A DNA stretch of 48,768 bases from an uncultured Thermosynechococcus sp. (GCF_938074695.1 NZ_CALJEM010000035.1:1-48768), one strand, 5' to 3'. Positions 9,736 through 19,283 are shown, counted from the stretch's first letter. The notes: generated from the letters alone by a model not told the origin. A program made the numbers and translations.

Positions 9736-11034
9736 TTGACCACGACCGTTCTTCAAACTACAAAATCCCAAGAAATTTTTGCCGCTGCCCAAAAACTCAT
9801 GCCCGGTGGCGTCAGTTCACCCGTGCGTGCCTTTAAGTCCGTCGGCGGCCAACCCATTGTCTTTGATCATGTCAAGGGTGCCCATATTTGGGATGTGGAT
9901 GGCAACCAATACATTGACTATGTGGGGTCGTGGGGGCCTGCGATCGTCGGCCATGCCCATCCCGAAGTGATTAACGCTCTCCATGCTGCCCTTGAAAAGG
10001 GAACCAGCTTTGGCGCCCCCTGTGTGCTGGAGAATATCTTGGCGGAAATGGTGATTGCCGCTGTTCCCAGTGTGGAGATGGTGCGCTTTGTGAACTCCGG
10101 CACCGAAGCCTGTATGGCAGTGCTGCGGCTCATGCGTGCCTATACCCAGCGGGAAAAAGTGATCAAATTTGAAGGCTGCTACCACGGCCATGCCGATATG
10201 TTCTTGGTCAAAGCAGGCTCTGGGGTGGCCACCCTAGGCTTACCCGACTCCCCCGGCGTGCCGAAAGCCACCACCGCGGCCACATTGACAGCACCCTACA
10301 ACGATCTCGAAGCGGTTAGTCGCCTCTTTGAACAGTATCCCGATGACATTGCGGGTGTGATCCTTGAACCTGTGGTCGGCAACGCCGGCTTTATTCCCCC
10401 GGATGCCGGCTTTCTCGAAGGGCTGCGGGAACTCACAAATCAGTACGGCGCCCTGTTGGTGTTTGATGAAGTAATGACAGGCTTTCGCATTGCCTATGGG
10501 GGCGCTCAAGAAAAATTTGGCGTCACACCGGATCTCACTACCCTCGGAAAAGTGATTGGCGGTGGCCTGCCGGTAGGTGCCTATGGGGGTCGTGCTGACA
10601 TTATGAAGATGGTGGCGCCGGCAGGGCCGGTGTATCAAGCGGGTACCCTTTCCGGCAATCCCCTGGCAATGACGGCAGGAATCAAAACCCTAGAAATCCT
10701 TAGCCGCCCCGGCACCTATGAACAACTGGATCGGATTACGGGCAAGCTGGTGCAGGGATTGTTAGAGGCGGCACGGGAATTTGGCCACGAGGTGTGTGGT
10801 GGCCACATCAGCGGCATGTTTGGTTTCTTTTTCACTGCTGGGCCGGTGACCAACTATGAGCAAGCCAAGCGGTCTGACTTGAAAAAGTTTGCCGCCTTCC
10901 ATCGCGGCATGCTGGAGCAGGGGATTTATCTGGCGCCGTCCCAGTTTGAAGCCGGCTTTACCTCCCTTGCCCATACCGAGGCAGATATTGAACGCACCAT
11001 TGCGGCAGCGCGGACAGTATTGAGTCAGCTTTGA
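9736..11034 (+). CDS. hemL: Glutamate-1-semialdehyde 2,1-aminomutase
   Basis: PLP enzyme of 432 aa that turns glutamate-1-semialdehyde into 5-aminolevulinate, the C5-route precursor of chlorophyll, haem and phycobilins. Signature stretches are [33 protein letters not shown], the Asp in [12 protein letters not shown], and the PLP lysine in [19 protein letters not shown] place the start at the TTG at 9736 because AGGGAG lies six bases upstream; an in-frame TTG at 9721 would overlap that ribosome site. The last 10 nt overlap the convergent histidine kinase gene. Confidence 0.95.
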   Translation: MTTTVLQTTKSQEIFAAAQKLMPGGVSSPVRAFKSVGGQPIVFDHVKGAHIWDVDGNQYIDYVGSWGPAIVGHAHPEVINALHAALEKGTSFGAPCVLENILAEMVIAAVPSVEMVRFVNSGTEACMAVLRLMRAYTQREKVIKFEGCYHGHADMFLVKAGSGVATLGLPDSPGVPKATTAATLTAPYNDLEAVSRLFEQYPDDIAGVILEPVVGNAGFIPPDAGFLEGLRELTNQYGALLVFDEVMTGFRIAYGGAQEKFGVTPDLTTLGKVIGGGLPVGAYGGRADIMKMVAPAGPVYQAGTLSGNPLAMTAGIKTLEILSRPGTYEQLDRITGKLVQGLLEAAREFGHEVCGGHISGMFGFFFTAGPVTNYEQAKRSDLKKFAAFHRGMLEQGIYLAPSQFEAGFTSLAHTEADIERTIAAARTVLSQL

Positions 11035-13151
11035 GGTTTGACGGTGGCTGCAAGGAGCACCACCTCCATTAAATCCTCAAGGTTGAGGCAGGGAAAGACC
11101 ATGACATCCCCCAAGTCATGAATCGCGCGGCTGCTGTCTTCGGCCAAGGTAATTATGGGGAGTGCTCGCAGTTTGGGGTGATTTTTTAGATGGGCAACTT
11201 CGTCAGCGGGTAAATCCCAAATCAAAGCATCGGGCTGCCAAATCTCCACCAAGAGGTCGGCCTGTTCAAGATCTTCTGCTTCGAGCAGTCGCAGGTGGGG
11301 TAAGTTGATCTCGTGACCTAAACCAAGGCGGAGCACCGTTTGATTGGGCAGGGGAGGCCCGAATGATACTTTTGGGGCTGGTGGCGCCAAGCGGGGAAAG
11401 CACCAGCGATCAAGGACATCAATCAGCAGACTCGGATGGCTATTCAAGGGCAACCGTTGGACAAAACCAGTCAAGCCCAAGGGAATCGCTTCATCGGACA
11501 AGATGATTAAAGGTACAGTTGCAGTGAAGGAGCTGGTGGCAAGAGTCTCAACCACATCGGCCAAGATGAGACTGCTGGCGGGGCGTACAACAATTGCTGT
11601 GGGTTGCAGTTGTTCCACCTTATCAAGGGCTTCAAGGGGATGGCGAGCGATGATATAGCCGTAGTGATTGTGTCGCAAGGCAGCAGTGGTCTTCATAATC
11701 CATGGGGCATCATTACTGACCAAAAGGATCAATTGAGCCACAGTGGGCAACTCAGGGGGAAGTTCCTCAGCAAAGGGCAGTAGCACTGTCCATTCACTGG
11801 AATCGTCAGGTTGGGCGATAAAAGAAAGCTCACCACTGTGCAGCCGACAAAGTTGGCGCGCCAGCATCAGCCCCATGGTTACTTCGGCGTAGTCCTCGAG
11901 ACATTCGTGCAGCAGGCGCTCGTGATCCTTCAGAGGAATGCCGCGTCCTTCTTCCCACAGTTGTAGAACCAGCCAATTTTGCCAGCGACTCAGGCGCAGC
12001 CCATAGCGATCGCTGGGAAAGAGCATCAGCCACCCTAGAAGGTGGGCAAAAATCTGCCGTAGCCGTAGCGTATCCCCATAGAGGTACAGGTTGCTGAGGG
12101 GAACCTCAATTTGCCATTGCCAACGGGAAATGTTCGGGCCATACAGATGCTCCGCCAATTCCTGCGATCGCAACCACAGGCTGGCCAGTTCCACGGTTTC
12201 CCACTGCAATTCCAACTCACCCCAGAGGGCACGGGTGTAGTCCTGCCACGCCTGAATCAGGCGATTCATTTGCCAGCCGCTGCGTTGAATCAGGGCAAGG
12301 TACTCCTCTTGTGCCGGCAGAGGGTGCTGCCACAGGAGTTGGGTAAGACTGAGAATCGCCGTGAGGGGGTTTTTGAGTTCATGCCCCAAGCCGAGAAGCA
12401 GGCGTTTTTGCTGATGCAGACGCAGTTGGTACAAGCGGGTGGGAGTCGTCGAATCAACCTCTGGCCACCGTTGGGCAAAAAAGAGCCAATAGCGATCGCT
12501 GGCCACCGCTACATTGCCCTCAGCTTGACCCGATTCTAAGGAGGTGAGATGCAAAGGAAACGAACACACTTGCCAGAGCGATCGCCCTTCTAGGGTCTGA
12601 CAATTCAAACCCTCAAATTTGGGTTGTACAAGAGGCAAAAAATCCGTGAAGTGTTCTGCCCAAGCACAATTGTGCCAAATGACGCTGCCTTGAGCGTTTT
12701 GAATTTGGATCGGCAACGGCAATTGTTCAATCACCTCCAGCCACGGCAAAGGGGGCTGGCAGGCCCAGTAATGCAGTAACTTTTGCTGATCTAGCAGTCC
12801 CAAAAAGGAACCCGCTGCATCCACGACCGCAACATAGGCTGGCATCTGGGCTTGGCTGCGCAACCATCCCTGAAACTGCAAGAGCGTCCACGCGGCGGGT
12901 ACCACCACCACCGGCGATCGCCAAGAAGCTGTTACCCTACCCACCACTAAATCGGCTAGCTGCTCTTCCCGCTCCAAACTTAACGCCAACCGCCACCCCT
13001 GCACCACCCCCAGGGGAGCTTGCTGCTCATCAACAATGACGATCGCCTCTGCAAGGGTTTCTTGCCAGCGCTGATACACCTCCCTCAGACAAGCAGTTGC
13101 CGCCACTGCTGGGGAGGGTTGAGCAAAGGACGCTAAGAATAGGGAATCCAT
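11025..13151 (-). CDS. CBS-domain sensor histidine kinase with two C-terminal receiver-like domains
   Basis: A cytoplasmic-looking 708-aa protein. Residues ~15-130 read as a pair of CBS motifs ([20 protein letters not shown], then [17 protein letters not shown]). A PAS-like segment at ~140-230 is followed by a HisKA domain with the phospho-accepting His in [19 protein letters not shown] (about H257). The ATPase domain is altered: the usual N-box Asn is absent from [14 protein letters not shown], and the G1-box Asp is Glu in WEEGRGIP. Residues ~474-585 look like a receiver, but the phospho-Asp position is Arg (AIVVRPASS), so it is a pseudo-receiver. A second receiver-like domain (~600-708) keeps an Asp in [10 protein letters not shown]. 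It is divergent from kaiA across 113 nt, which suggests a clock connection, though function is inference. The ATG at 13151 is preferred over a TTG one codon upstream. Confidence 0.85.
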   Translation of the reverse strand: MDSLFLASFAQPSPAVAATACLREVYQRWQETLAEAIVIVDEQQAPLGVVQGWRLALSLEREEQLADLVVGRVTASWRSPVVVVPAAWTLLQFQGWLRSQAQMPAYVAVVDAAGSFLGLLDQQKLLHYWACQPPLPWLEVIEQLPLPIQIQNAQGSVIWHNCAWAEHFTDFLPLVQPKFEGLNCQTLEGRSLWQVCSFPLHLTSLESGQAEGNVAVASDRYWLFFAQRWPEVDSTTPTRLYQLRLHQQKRLLLGLGHELKNPLTAILSLTQLLWQHPLPAQEEYLALIQRSGWQMNRLIQAWQDYTRALWGELELQWETVELASLWLRSQELAEHLYGPNISRWQWQIEVPLSNLYLYGDTLRLRQIFAHLLGWLMLFPSDRYGLRLSRWQNWLVLQLWEEGRGIPLKDHERLLHECLEDYAEVTMGLMLARQLCRLHSGELSFIAQPDDSSEWTVLLPFAEELPPELPTVAQLILLVSNDAPWIMKTTAALRHNHYGYIIARHPLEALDKVEQLQPTAIVVRPASSLILADVVETLATSSFTATVPLIILSDEAIPLGLTGFVQRLPLNSHPSLLIDVLDRWCFPRLAPPAPKVSFGPPLPNQTVLRLGLGHEINLPHLRLLEAEDLEQADLLVEIWQPDALIWDLPADEVAHLKNHPKLRALPIITLAEDSSRAIHDLGDVMVFPCLNLEDLMEVVLLAATVKPQS

Positions 13152-13222
13152 CAATCATTCCTATGGGGCATGATGAAATGGCAACACTCCTTCAGAAAAC
13201 ACTGCCACCACCCGCGAGAAGA

Positions 13223-13238
13223 TGATAGGATGCTATCA
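13223..13238. promoter_or_regulatory. Inverted repeat in the kinase/kaiA divergent region
   Basis: TGATAG-GATG-CTATCA is a perfect 6-bp inverted repeat with a 4-nt spacer, 27 nt upstream of the kaiA GTG. Its position in the only intergenic space available to the kai cluster makes it a candidate operator or core promoter element. No regulator is known to me for this sequence. Confidence 0.4.
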
Positions 13239-13264
13239 GATGCAAACTCAAGTCTTGAAAGCCC

Positions 13265-14116
13265 GTGGCGCAGTCAACCGCATTAACAATCTGTGGCTTA
13301 GTTTACTCGCCCGCTATTGGCCAAGAACTGGTACGTTTGCATAAGTCCGACATTGATGAGCTTGTTTACTTTTCCAATGAGAGGGAGTTTTGCACCTATT
13401 TAGAGCAACGACGAAATAGTATTGCTTGTTTAATTTTAGAATGGGGAGAGGGCACGCCGCAAATCATTACGTATCTTCACCACAGCGCCACGCTGTTGCC
13501 TGCCATCCTGATTTTTCCTGCGGCACCGTCTTCCCCACCCCCTGGCCCCCACTACCACATAGCCGAAGTCATTCTCACCACCGATCAGCTGCAACAGCTT
13601 AACCAGCAAATTGAAGAGGCGATTACTGGATTTGTAAAGCTCTGTCCAGGGTGTGCTGTTCCTCCCCACGTCATGTTTCGCATGCCCGCTCTTAAAGACA
13701 GTGGGAACCTCGATCCCCAGCACCGTCTCTCCCAAAAGTTAAAAGAGCGACTCGGCTACCTGGGGGTTTATTACAAGCGGGATACCGCCTTCTTCTTCCG
13801 TCGCATGTCCCCCGCCGATAGGCGCAAGCTCCTCGACGAATTACGCTCGATCTACCGTACCATTGTTCTTGAATACTTTAATACTGATGCCAAAGTCAAT
13901 GAGCGCATTGACGAATTTGTGAGTAAAGCATTCTTTGCCGATATTTCCGTCTCCCAAGTCCTAGAGATTCACGTTGAACTCATGGATAATTTTTCTAAGC
14001 AGCTTAAACTGGAAGGTCGCAGTGAGGACATTTTGCTCGATTATCGCCTGACACTGATTGATGTCATCGCCCATCTATGCGAAATGTATCGTCGCTCCAT
14101 TCCGCGTGAGGTGTAA
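13265..14116 (+). CDS. kaiA: Circadian clock protein KaiA
   Basis: KaiA (283 aa) stimulates KaiC autophosphorylation by binding the C-terminal A-loop of KaiC. The N-terminal ~135 residues form the pseudo-receiver domain ([20 protein letters not shown] and onward), which lacks the phospho-accepting Asp. A linker leads to the C-terminal four-helix dimer/KaiC-binding domain ([20 protein letters not shown], then [20 protein letters not shown]). Length and sequence match Thermosynechococcus KaiA as I remember it, with substitutions such as K at the HKSDID position. The start is a GTG at 13265. Only 5 nt separate its stop from kaiB. Confidence 0.98.
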   Translation: MAQSTALTICGLVYSPAIGQELVRLHKSDIDELVYFSNEREFCTYLEQRRNSIACLILEWGEGTPQIITYLHHSATLLPAILIFPAAPSSPPPGPHYHIAEVILTTDQLQQLNQQIEEAITGFVKLCPGCAVPPHVMFRMPALKDSGNLDPQHRLSQKLKERLGYLGVYYKRDTAFFFRRMSPADRRKLLDELRSIYRTIVLEYFNTDAKVNERIDEFVSKAFFADISVSQVLEIHVELMDNFSKQLKLEGRSEDILLDYRLTLIDVIAHLCEMYRRSIPREV

Positions 14117-14121
14117 CCCCT

Positions 14122-14448
14122 ATGACTCCTCTGCGGAAAACCTACGTTCTCAAGCTCTACGTGGCCGGCAATACCCCCAACTCCGTGCGGGCCCTAAAAA
14201 CCCTCAACAACATTCTGGAAAAAGAGTTTAAGGGTGTCTATGCCCTGAAAGTGATTGATGTCCTCAAAAACCCCCAATTGGCCGAGGAGGATAAAATTCT
14301 GGCTACCCCAACCCTCGCCAAAGTCTTACCCCCACCGGTACGCCGTATCATTGGTGATTTATCCAACCGTGAAAAGGTGCTTATCGGCCTCGACTTGCTG
14401 TACGAAGAGATTGGGGAGCAGTCCGACGACGAACTTGGACTGGAATAG
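14122..14448 (+). CDS. kaiB: Circadian clock protein KaiB
   Basis: KaiB (108 aa) is the fold-switching clock protein. Its thioredoxin-like form binds the KaiC CI ring, sequesters KaiA and recruits the output kinases. The sequence [20 protein letters not shown] and the segment [20 protein letters not shown] match the family. G89 and D91, whose replacement is known to favour the binding-competent fold in the Thermosynechococcus protein, are both present, as are P63 and the P70-P72 run. The acidic tail ([10 protein letters not shown]) differs slightly from the BP-1 version I remember. It is translated from the same message as kaiA. Confidence 0.98.
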   Translation: MTPLRKTYVLKLYVAGNTPNSVRALKTLNNILEKEFKGVYALKVIDVLKNPQLAEEDKILATPTLAKVLPPPVRRIIGDLSNREKVLIGLDLLYEEIGEQSDDELGLE

Positions 14449-14457
14449 GCACAGTGG

Positions 14458-14480
14458 TTAGAATACTTCAGTTTAGAATA
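14458..14480 (+). repeat. Short direct repeats in the kaiB-kaiC gap
   Basis: The octamer TTAGAATA occurs at 14458-14465 and again at 14473-14480, 15 nt apart, with a related CAGAATAC at about 14500. They lie in the 76-nt AT-rich space between kaiB and kaiC. They could contribute to an internal promoter or to a processed leader, but no convincing -35/-10 pair can be drawn. Confidence 0.35.
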
Positions 14481-14524
14481 ACGTTTTGGAATTTTTTGCA
14501 GAATACTCGGTCTAAAACTCTTCT

Positions 14525-16081
14525 ATGACGAACCTACCAGAAAGTCAGTTAAGCACCCCTGGGCAGTCTCCTGCGGAAGTAAAGAAAATCCCCACAATGA
14601 TCGAGGGATTTGACGACATTAGCCATGGCGGACTCCCCCAAGGACGCACCACCTTGGTCAGCGGTACCTCAGGAACCGGAAAGACCCTTTTTGCGGTGCA
14701 ATTTCTTTATAATGGCATCACGATTTTTAATGAAGCAGGTATTTTTGTCACCTTTGAGGAGTCTCCCCAAGACATTATCAAAAACGCCCTCAGCTTTGGC
14801 TGGAATCTCCAAAGTCTTATTGATCAAGGGAAGCTGTTTATCCTCGATGCCTCGCCGGATCCCGATGGTCAAGAGGTGGCGGGAGATTTTGATCTGTCGG
14901 CGCTCATTGAGCGCATCCAGTATGCCATTCGCAAATACAAAGCCACCCGCGTCTCCATTGATTCGGTGACGGCTGTTTTCCAGCAGTATGATGCGGCTTC
15001 AGTGGTGCGACGGGAAATCTTCCGCTTGGCATTCCGCCTTAAACAGTTGGGGGTGACCACAATCATGACCACCGAGCGGGTGGATGAGTATGGCCCTGTG
15101 GCGCGGTTTGGTGTCGAAGAGTTTGTTTCCGACAATGTGGTGATTTTGCGCAATGTCCTTGAGGGGGAACGGCGGCGGCGTACCGTTGAAATTCTCAAGC
15201 TGCGGGGCACGACCCACATGAAGGGGGAATATCCCTTTACGATTAACAATGGCATCAATATCTTCCCCTTGGGAGCCATGCGTCTGACCCAACGCTCCTC
15301 GAATGTGCGGGTCTCCTCTGGGGTTAAAACCCTCGACGAAATGTGTGGCGGTGGATTTTTCAAAGATTCAATTATTTTGGCCACAGGAGCAACCGGCACA
15401 GGTAAAACACTTTTGGTGAGCAAGTTTCTGGAAACGGGGTGCCAACAGGGCGAACGGGCACTGCTGTTTGCCTATGAAGAGTCGCGGGCGCAGTTGTCGC
15501 GAAATGCCTCCTCTTGGGGCATTGATTTTGAGGAGCTAGAGCGGCGGGGTCTCCTGCGGATTATCTGCGCCTATCCAGAGTCGGCGGGCCTAGAGGATCA
15601 CTTGCAGATTATTAAATCCGAGATTGCTGACTTTAAGCCGTCGCGGGTGGCCATTGACTCCCTATCTGCTTTAGCACGGGGGGTGAGCAATAATGCCTTC
15701 CGTCAATTTGTTATCGGTGTTACGGGTTTTGCCAAGCAGGAGGAAATCACGGGCTTTTTCACCAACACGACGGATCAGTTTATGGGGTCAAACTCAATTA
15801 CGGAGTCCCACATTTCGACAATTACAGACACCATTTTGCTGTTGCAGTATGTAGAAATTCGCGGGGAAATGTCGCGGGCAATTAACGTCTTTAAGATGCG
15901 GGGGTCTTGGCACGATAAGGGCATCCGCGAGTATGTCATCACTGAGAAGGGAGCGGAGATCCGCGACTCTTTCCGCAATTTCGAGGGCATTATCAGCGGT
16001 ACCCCCACCCGCATTTCCGTGGACGAAAAAACCGAGTTGTCACGGATTGCCAAAGGAATGCAGAACCTGGAAAACGAGTAG
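14525..16081 (+). CDS. kaiC: Circadian clock ATPase/kinase/phosphatase KaiC
   Basis: KaiC (518 aa) is the hexameric double-ring core of the cyanobacterial clock. CI has Walker A GTSGTGKT (residues 47-54, K53) and the catalytic glutamates E78/E79. CII has GATGTGKT (288-295, K294) and E318/E319. The phosphorylation sites are intact: T426, S431 and T432 in SITESHISTITD. The C-terminal A-loop/KaiA-binding tail (SVDEKTELSRIAKGMQNLEN) is complete. Compared with S. elongatus KaiC, as recalled, the N terminus is shifted by one residue. The ATG at 14525 follows a 76-nt gap; NAD kinase begins 4 nt after the stop. Confidence 0.98.
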   Translation: MTNLPESQLSTPGQSPAEVKKIPTMIEGFDDISHGGLPQGRTTLVSGTSGTGKTLFAVQFLYNGITIFNEAGIFVTFEESPQDIIKNALSFGWNLQSLIDQGKLFILDASPDPDGQEVAGDFDLSALIERIQYAIRKYKATRVSIDSVTAVFQQYDAASVVRREIFRLAFRLKQLGVTTIMTTERVDEYGPVARFGVEEFVSDNVVILRNVLEGERRRRTVEILKLRGTTHMKGEYPFTINNGINIFPLGAMRLTQRSSNVRVSSGVKTLDEMCGGGFFKDSIILATGATGTGKTLLVSKFLETGCQQGERALLFAYEESRAQLSRNASSWGIDFEELERRGLLRIICAYPESAGLEDHLQIIKSEIADFKPSRVAIDSLSALARGVSNNAFRQFVIGVTGFAKQEEITGFFTNTTDQFMGSNSITESHISTITDTILLLQYVEIRGEMSRAINVFKMRGSWHDKGIREYVITEKGAEIRDSFRNFEGIISGTPTRISVDEKTELSRIAKGMQNLENE

Positions 16082-16085
16082 CCCC

Positions 16086-17006
16086 ATGCAGTTGAACCAA
16101 GTGATTGTGGTGCACAAGGCGGGCGATCGCCAGAGCAAGGAATGGGCGGATCGCGCCTGCCGGCAACTGCAACAGCGGGGTGCCAACGTCCTTGTGGGTC
16201 CGAGCGGCCCTAAAGACAACCCCTACCCCGTTTTTATGGCGTCGGTGACTGAGCCGATTGATCTGGCTGTTGTTTTGGGAGGCGATGGGACTTCCTTAGC
16301 GGCAGCACGGCACTTGGCGGCGGCGGGGGTGCCGATTTTGGCCGTGAATGTGGGGGGGCACTTGGGGTTTTTGACGGAGCCTTTGGAGCTGTTTCGCGAT
16401 ACGGAGGCGGTTTGGGATCGCCTTGAGCGGGATGAGTATGCCATGCAACAGCGGATGATGCTGCAAGCTCAAGTCTTTGAGGGGTCAAAATCGCATCCTG
16501 AAGTGGTGGGCGATCGCTACTACGCCCTCAATGAAATGTGCATTAAACCCGCCTCTGCTGATCGCATGATTACCGCCATCCTCGAAATGGAAATTGACGG
16601 CGATGTGGTGGATCAGTACCAAGGGGATGGGTTGCTGGTGGCCACTCCCACCGGCTCCACTTGCTATACGGTGGCCGCCAACGGCCCCATTTTGCATCCG
16701 GGGATGGAAGCCCTTGTGGTTACCCCCATTTGCCCCCTGAGTTTGTCGAGCCGCCCGATCGTCTTGCCTGCCCGCTCGACGGTGAGCATTTGGCCGTTGG
16801 AGGATCACAGCTTGAATACCAAACTGTGGATGGATGGCGTACTGGCCACCTCTATTTGGCCGGGACAGCGGGTTCAGGTGACAATGGCCGATTGTCAAGC
16901 CCGCTTTATCATCCTGCGAGATCACTACTCCTTTTATCAGATCCTGCGGGAGAAGTTGGCTTGGGCGGGAGCACGCATTCCCTACCACAACAACCACCGC
17001 AATTAG
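16086..17006 (+). CDS. nadK: NAD kinase (ATP-NAD kinase)
   Basis: A 306-aa cytoplasmic kinase that phosphorylates NAD to NADP. The diagnostic GGDGT motif is in LAVVLGGDGTSLAAARHLAA. Also visible are VNVGGHLGFLTEP, the substrate loop ALNEMCIKPASADRMI with the usual NE pair, and the Gly-rich GDGLLVATPTGSTCYTVAA. Cyanobacteria carry two NAD kinases, and this resembles the group usually found near kaiC. The ATG at 16086 follows the kaiC stop by 4 nt; the longer reading frame upstream overlaps kaiC and is not needed. Co-transcription with kaiC implies that NADP supply is under the same rhythm (inference). Confidence 0.95.
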   Translation: MQLNQVIVVHKAGDRQSKEWADRACRQLQQRGANVLVGPSGPKDNPYPVFMASVTEPIDLAVVLGGDGTSLAAARHLAAAGVPILAVNVGGHLGFLTEPLELFRDTEAVWDRLERDEYAMQQRMMLQAQVFEGSKSHPEVVGDRYYALNEMCIKPASADRMITAILEMEIDGDVVDQYQGDGLLVATPTGSTCYTVAANGPILHPGMEALVVTPICPLSLSSRPIVLPARSTVSIWPLEDHSLNTKLWMDGVLATSIWPGQRVQVTMADCQARFIILRDHYSFYQILREKLAWAGARIPYHNNHRN

Positions 17007-17033
17007 ATCACAACCGGATGCTTGCAACACATC

Positions 17034-17039
17034 TATAAT
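17034..17039 (+). promoter_or_regulatory. Possible -10 box for the HD-GYP gene
   Basis: A perfect TATAAT sits 27 nt before the HD-GYP start codon, in the 60-nt gap after nadK. No good -35 is present at 17 nt spacing, so an internal promoter is possible but unproven. Confidence 0.35.
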
Positions 17040-17066
17040 GGGCGCATTCCTTGCGGGTCTTTTGCG

Positions 17067-18686
17067 ATGATTAGCAGCTCCCTTGAAAAAGCGGTGCTTG
17101 GCTCAGATGCGGAAACGCTTGTTGATCAGCTTCTCGAAATTGGCATTGCCCTTTCCGCTAGCCAATCCCTAGAGGAACTACTGCATCTCATTCTCACGAA
17201 AAGTCGCCAAATTACCGCTAGCGATGCCGGCACGATCTTTCTGGTGCAGCGGCAAACAGACCCGACGGTACTTGAATTCAAGGCAGCCCAAAACGATAGC
17301 GTGACCCTACCGGAGCAGGTGCAGGAGACTACAATTCCCCTAACGCCAACGAGCTTAGTGGGCTATGCCGCCCTGACAGGGAAATCCCTGAATATTGCCG
17401 ATGTCTATGCTCTCGAGGGCAGCGAGGTGTACCAATTCAATCGCTCCTTTGATGAAGCCCTGCGCTATCGAACTTGCTCCGTGCTGGTGGTGCCGATGCA
17501 AAATGTCAGTGGTGAGGTGATTGGTGTTCTGCAACTGATTAACCGCAAGCGATCGCCAGAAACCCTGCTGACGCCAGAAACGGCGGTCAGTCTGACCCAG
17601 CCCTACACTGCTTGGGAAGAACACATTGTGCGATCGCTAGCCAGTCAGGCGGCGGTGATTATTGAGCGCAATCAGCTTCTTGAGAGTATTGAACAGCTCT
17701 TTGAAGGGTTTGTCACTGCCTCGGTGCAGGCGATTGAGGTGCGGGATCCAACCACGGCAGGACATTCAGAAAGGGTAGCGGCGCTCACTGTGCGCCTAGC
17801 GGAGATCACCCATGCAACGTCGCGGGGCATCTTTCGCGAAGTCTCCTTTAGCGATCGCCAACTACAAGAGATTCGCTATGCGGCTCTGCTCCATGATTTT
17901 GGTAAAGTCGGCGTACCGGAGACCATCCTGAACAAGCAGAAAAAACTCTTCCCGGAGCAACTGGAGGTCATTCGCCAGCGCTTTGCCCTGGTGCGGCGCA
18001 CCCTAGAAATGGAAACGGCGCAAGCCAAAGTAAACTATTTGCTCTCCCATCCCCACAGCCCGCACGCTGCCGAACAGGCCTGTTCCCACTGTGCTTTTTT
18101 GCGTCATCTCGATGAACAGCTACAGCAACAACTACTCACCCTAGAGCACTACTGGCAGTTGTTAGAGCAGGCCAATGAACCCCAAATCCTTGACCAAGAA
18201 CCCCTGGCTCGTCTGCAGGAATTGACCCAGTTTTACTACCGCGGTGTGGATGGGCAAATGCATCCCCTGATTACGGCGGCAGAACTGGAACAACTCTTGG
18301 TGCGCCGCGGCAATCTCAGCCGGGAAGAGCGGCGGCTCATTGAAGCTCACGTTACCTACACCTACCACTTTCTCTCCCGCATTCCCTGGACTGCCCACTT
18401 AAAGAATGTGCCCATAATTGCCTATGGCCACCATGAACGTCTAGATGGCAGTGGTTACCCCCGCGGCATTGGGGCAGCAGAAATTCCCCTGCAAACCCAG
18501 ATGCTGGCGATCGCCGACATTTACGATGCCCTCACTGCAAAAGATCGCCCCTACAAAAAAAGCCTGCCGGTGGCTGCCGCCCTCAAGATTTTGCGGCAAG
18601 AAGCCAAGGAATTTAAGATCAACCCCGATCTGGTCGAACTCTTTGAGCAGCAGGAGGTCTTTCGCGTCCTAGGGCACCAGCGCTAG
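17067..18686 (+). CDS. GAF-domain HD-GYP phosphohydrolase
   Basis: A soluble 539-aa protein. Residues ~15-210 form a GAF domain (LDQ-type opening LVDQLLEIGIALSASQSLEE, DAGTIFLVQ, VPMQNVSGEVIGVLQLINRK). This is followed by an HD-GYP domain with GHSERVAALTVRLAEI, the metal-binding HD in LLHDFGKVGVPE, and the GYP signature HHERLDGSGYPRGI. HD-GYP enzymes hydrolyse cyclic di-GMP or related nucleotides. An insertion of ~130 residues between the HD and GYP parts is unusual and contains HSPHAAEQACSHCAFLRHLD, with a CxxC. The ATG at 17067 was chosen over an upstream TTG-type start. It follows nadK on the same strand and overlaps the convergent CPBP gene by 4 nt. Confidence 0.9.
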   Translation: MISSSLEKAVLGSDAETLVDQLLEIGIALSASQSLEELLHLILTKSRQITASDAGTIFLVQRQTDPTVLEFKAAQNDSVTLPEQVQETTIPLTPTSLVGYAALTGKSLNIADVYALEGSEVYQFNRSFDEALRYRTCSVLVVPMQNVSGEVIGVLQLINRKRSPETLLTPETAVSLTQPYTAWEEHIVRSLASQAAVIIERNQLLESIEQLFEGFVTASVQAIEVRDPTTAGHSERVAALTVRLAEITHATSRGIFREVSFSDRQLQEIRYAALLHDFGKVGVPETILNKQKKLFPEQLEVIRQRFALVRRTLEMETAQAKVNYLLSHPHSPHAAEQACSHCAFLRHLDEQLQQQLLTLEHYWQLLEQANEPQILDQEPLARLQELTQFYYRGVDGQMHPLITAAELEQLLVRRGNLSREERRLIEAHVTYTYHFLSRIPWTAHLKNVPIIAYGHHERLDGSGYPRGIGAAEIPLQTQMLAIADIYDALTAKDRPYKKSLPVAAALKILRQEAKEFKINPDLVELFEQQEVFRVLGHQR

Positions 18687-19279
18687 GATTGATGGGGCGA
18701 GGAGTGCCAAAACGCAACTTTCCAGAGCGTTGCCGCCAGCCAATTGGTACAGGTATGGGCAACAATTGCCAGCAGTAAATTATGCGTTGCCACGACGCTA
18801 TAGGCAAACAATCCACCAACAATGGTTGCCCACAGGGCATAGGGCCACTGCTGCCGCGATCCAGCGTGCAAAATGCCAAAGCACACAGAACTGCCGATAA
18901 TTCCTGCCCAATTCAAACCTAAACTTGGCAGAAGCACCCCCCGAAAGAGCAGTTCTTCACTGAGGCCGGGCAAAATGCCAATCCAAAACAAATCCGGCCA
19001 CAGTAGCGGTGAAAGCACTAGTTTCAGGTAGGTATCCGAAGCATGGCGATAGGCGGGCCAGAGCCGGTACAAAATCGCCCCCATGCCTGTAATCCCTAGA
19101 CACAGGCCAATGCCAACAACCACCGCCCAGCCATCCCAGCGCAGCGGTAGGAGTCCCCCCGAAAAGGGGGTAAATAGCCACACCCGCGCCAAAATCAGCC
19201 ACAGGACGGCTGTCAGCGCCATGGCCACTAAGACCTGCGTGCGACTGAGAGGCTCATCGGGCAGGGGAGACTCCGCCAT
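18683..19279 (-). CDS. CPBP-family intramembrane metalloprotease
   Basis: A 198-aa polytopic membrane protein of the CAAX-protease/bacteriocin-processing (ABI) family. The three family motifs are visible: EExxxR in LSEELLFRGVLLPSL, FxxxH in CFGILHAGSRQQW, and HxxxN in IVAHTCTNWLAATL. Around six hydrophobic helices can be traced. In cyanobacteria such proteins are numerous and mostly of unknown substrate. The ATG at 19279, 5 nt downstream of the ferredoxin stop, is preferred to a TTG at 19306 that overlaps the ferredoxin gene; the two genes are probably co-transcribed. Confidence 0.88.
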   Translation of the reverse strand: MAESPLPDEPLSRTQVLVAMALTAVLWLILARVWLFTPFSGGLLPLRWDGWAVVVGIGLCLGITGMGAILYRLWPAYRHASDTYLKLVLSPLLWPDLFWIGILPGLSEELLFRGVLLPSLGLNWAGIIGSSVCFGILHAGSRQQWPYALWATIVGGLFAYSVVATHNLLLAIVAHTCTNWLAATLWKVAFWHSSPHQS

Positions 19280-19283
19280 AGGC

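Noticed and set aside
14869-15423. 184-aa minus-strand frame inside kaiC
   Set aside because: It is the antisense shadow of kaiC; low-complexity Arg/Ser/Thr content is typical of such frames. An antisense kaiC RNA cannot be excluded, but no protein is supported.
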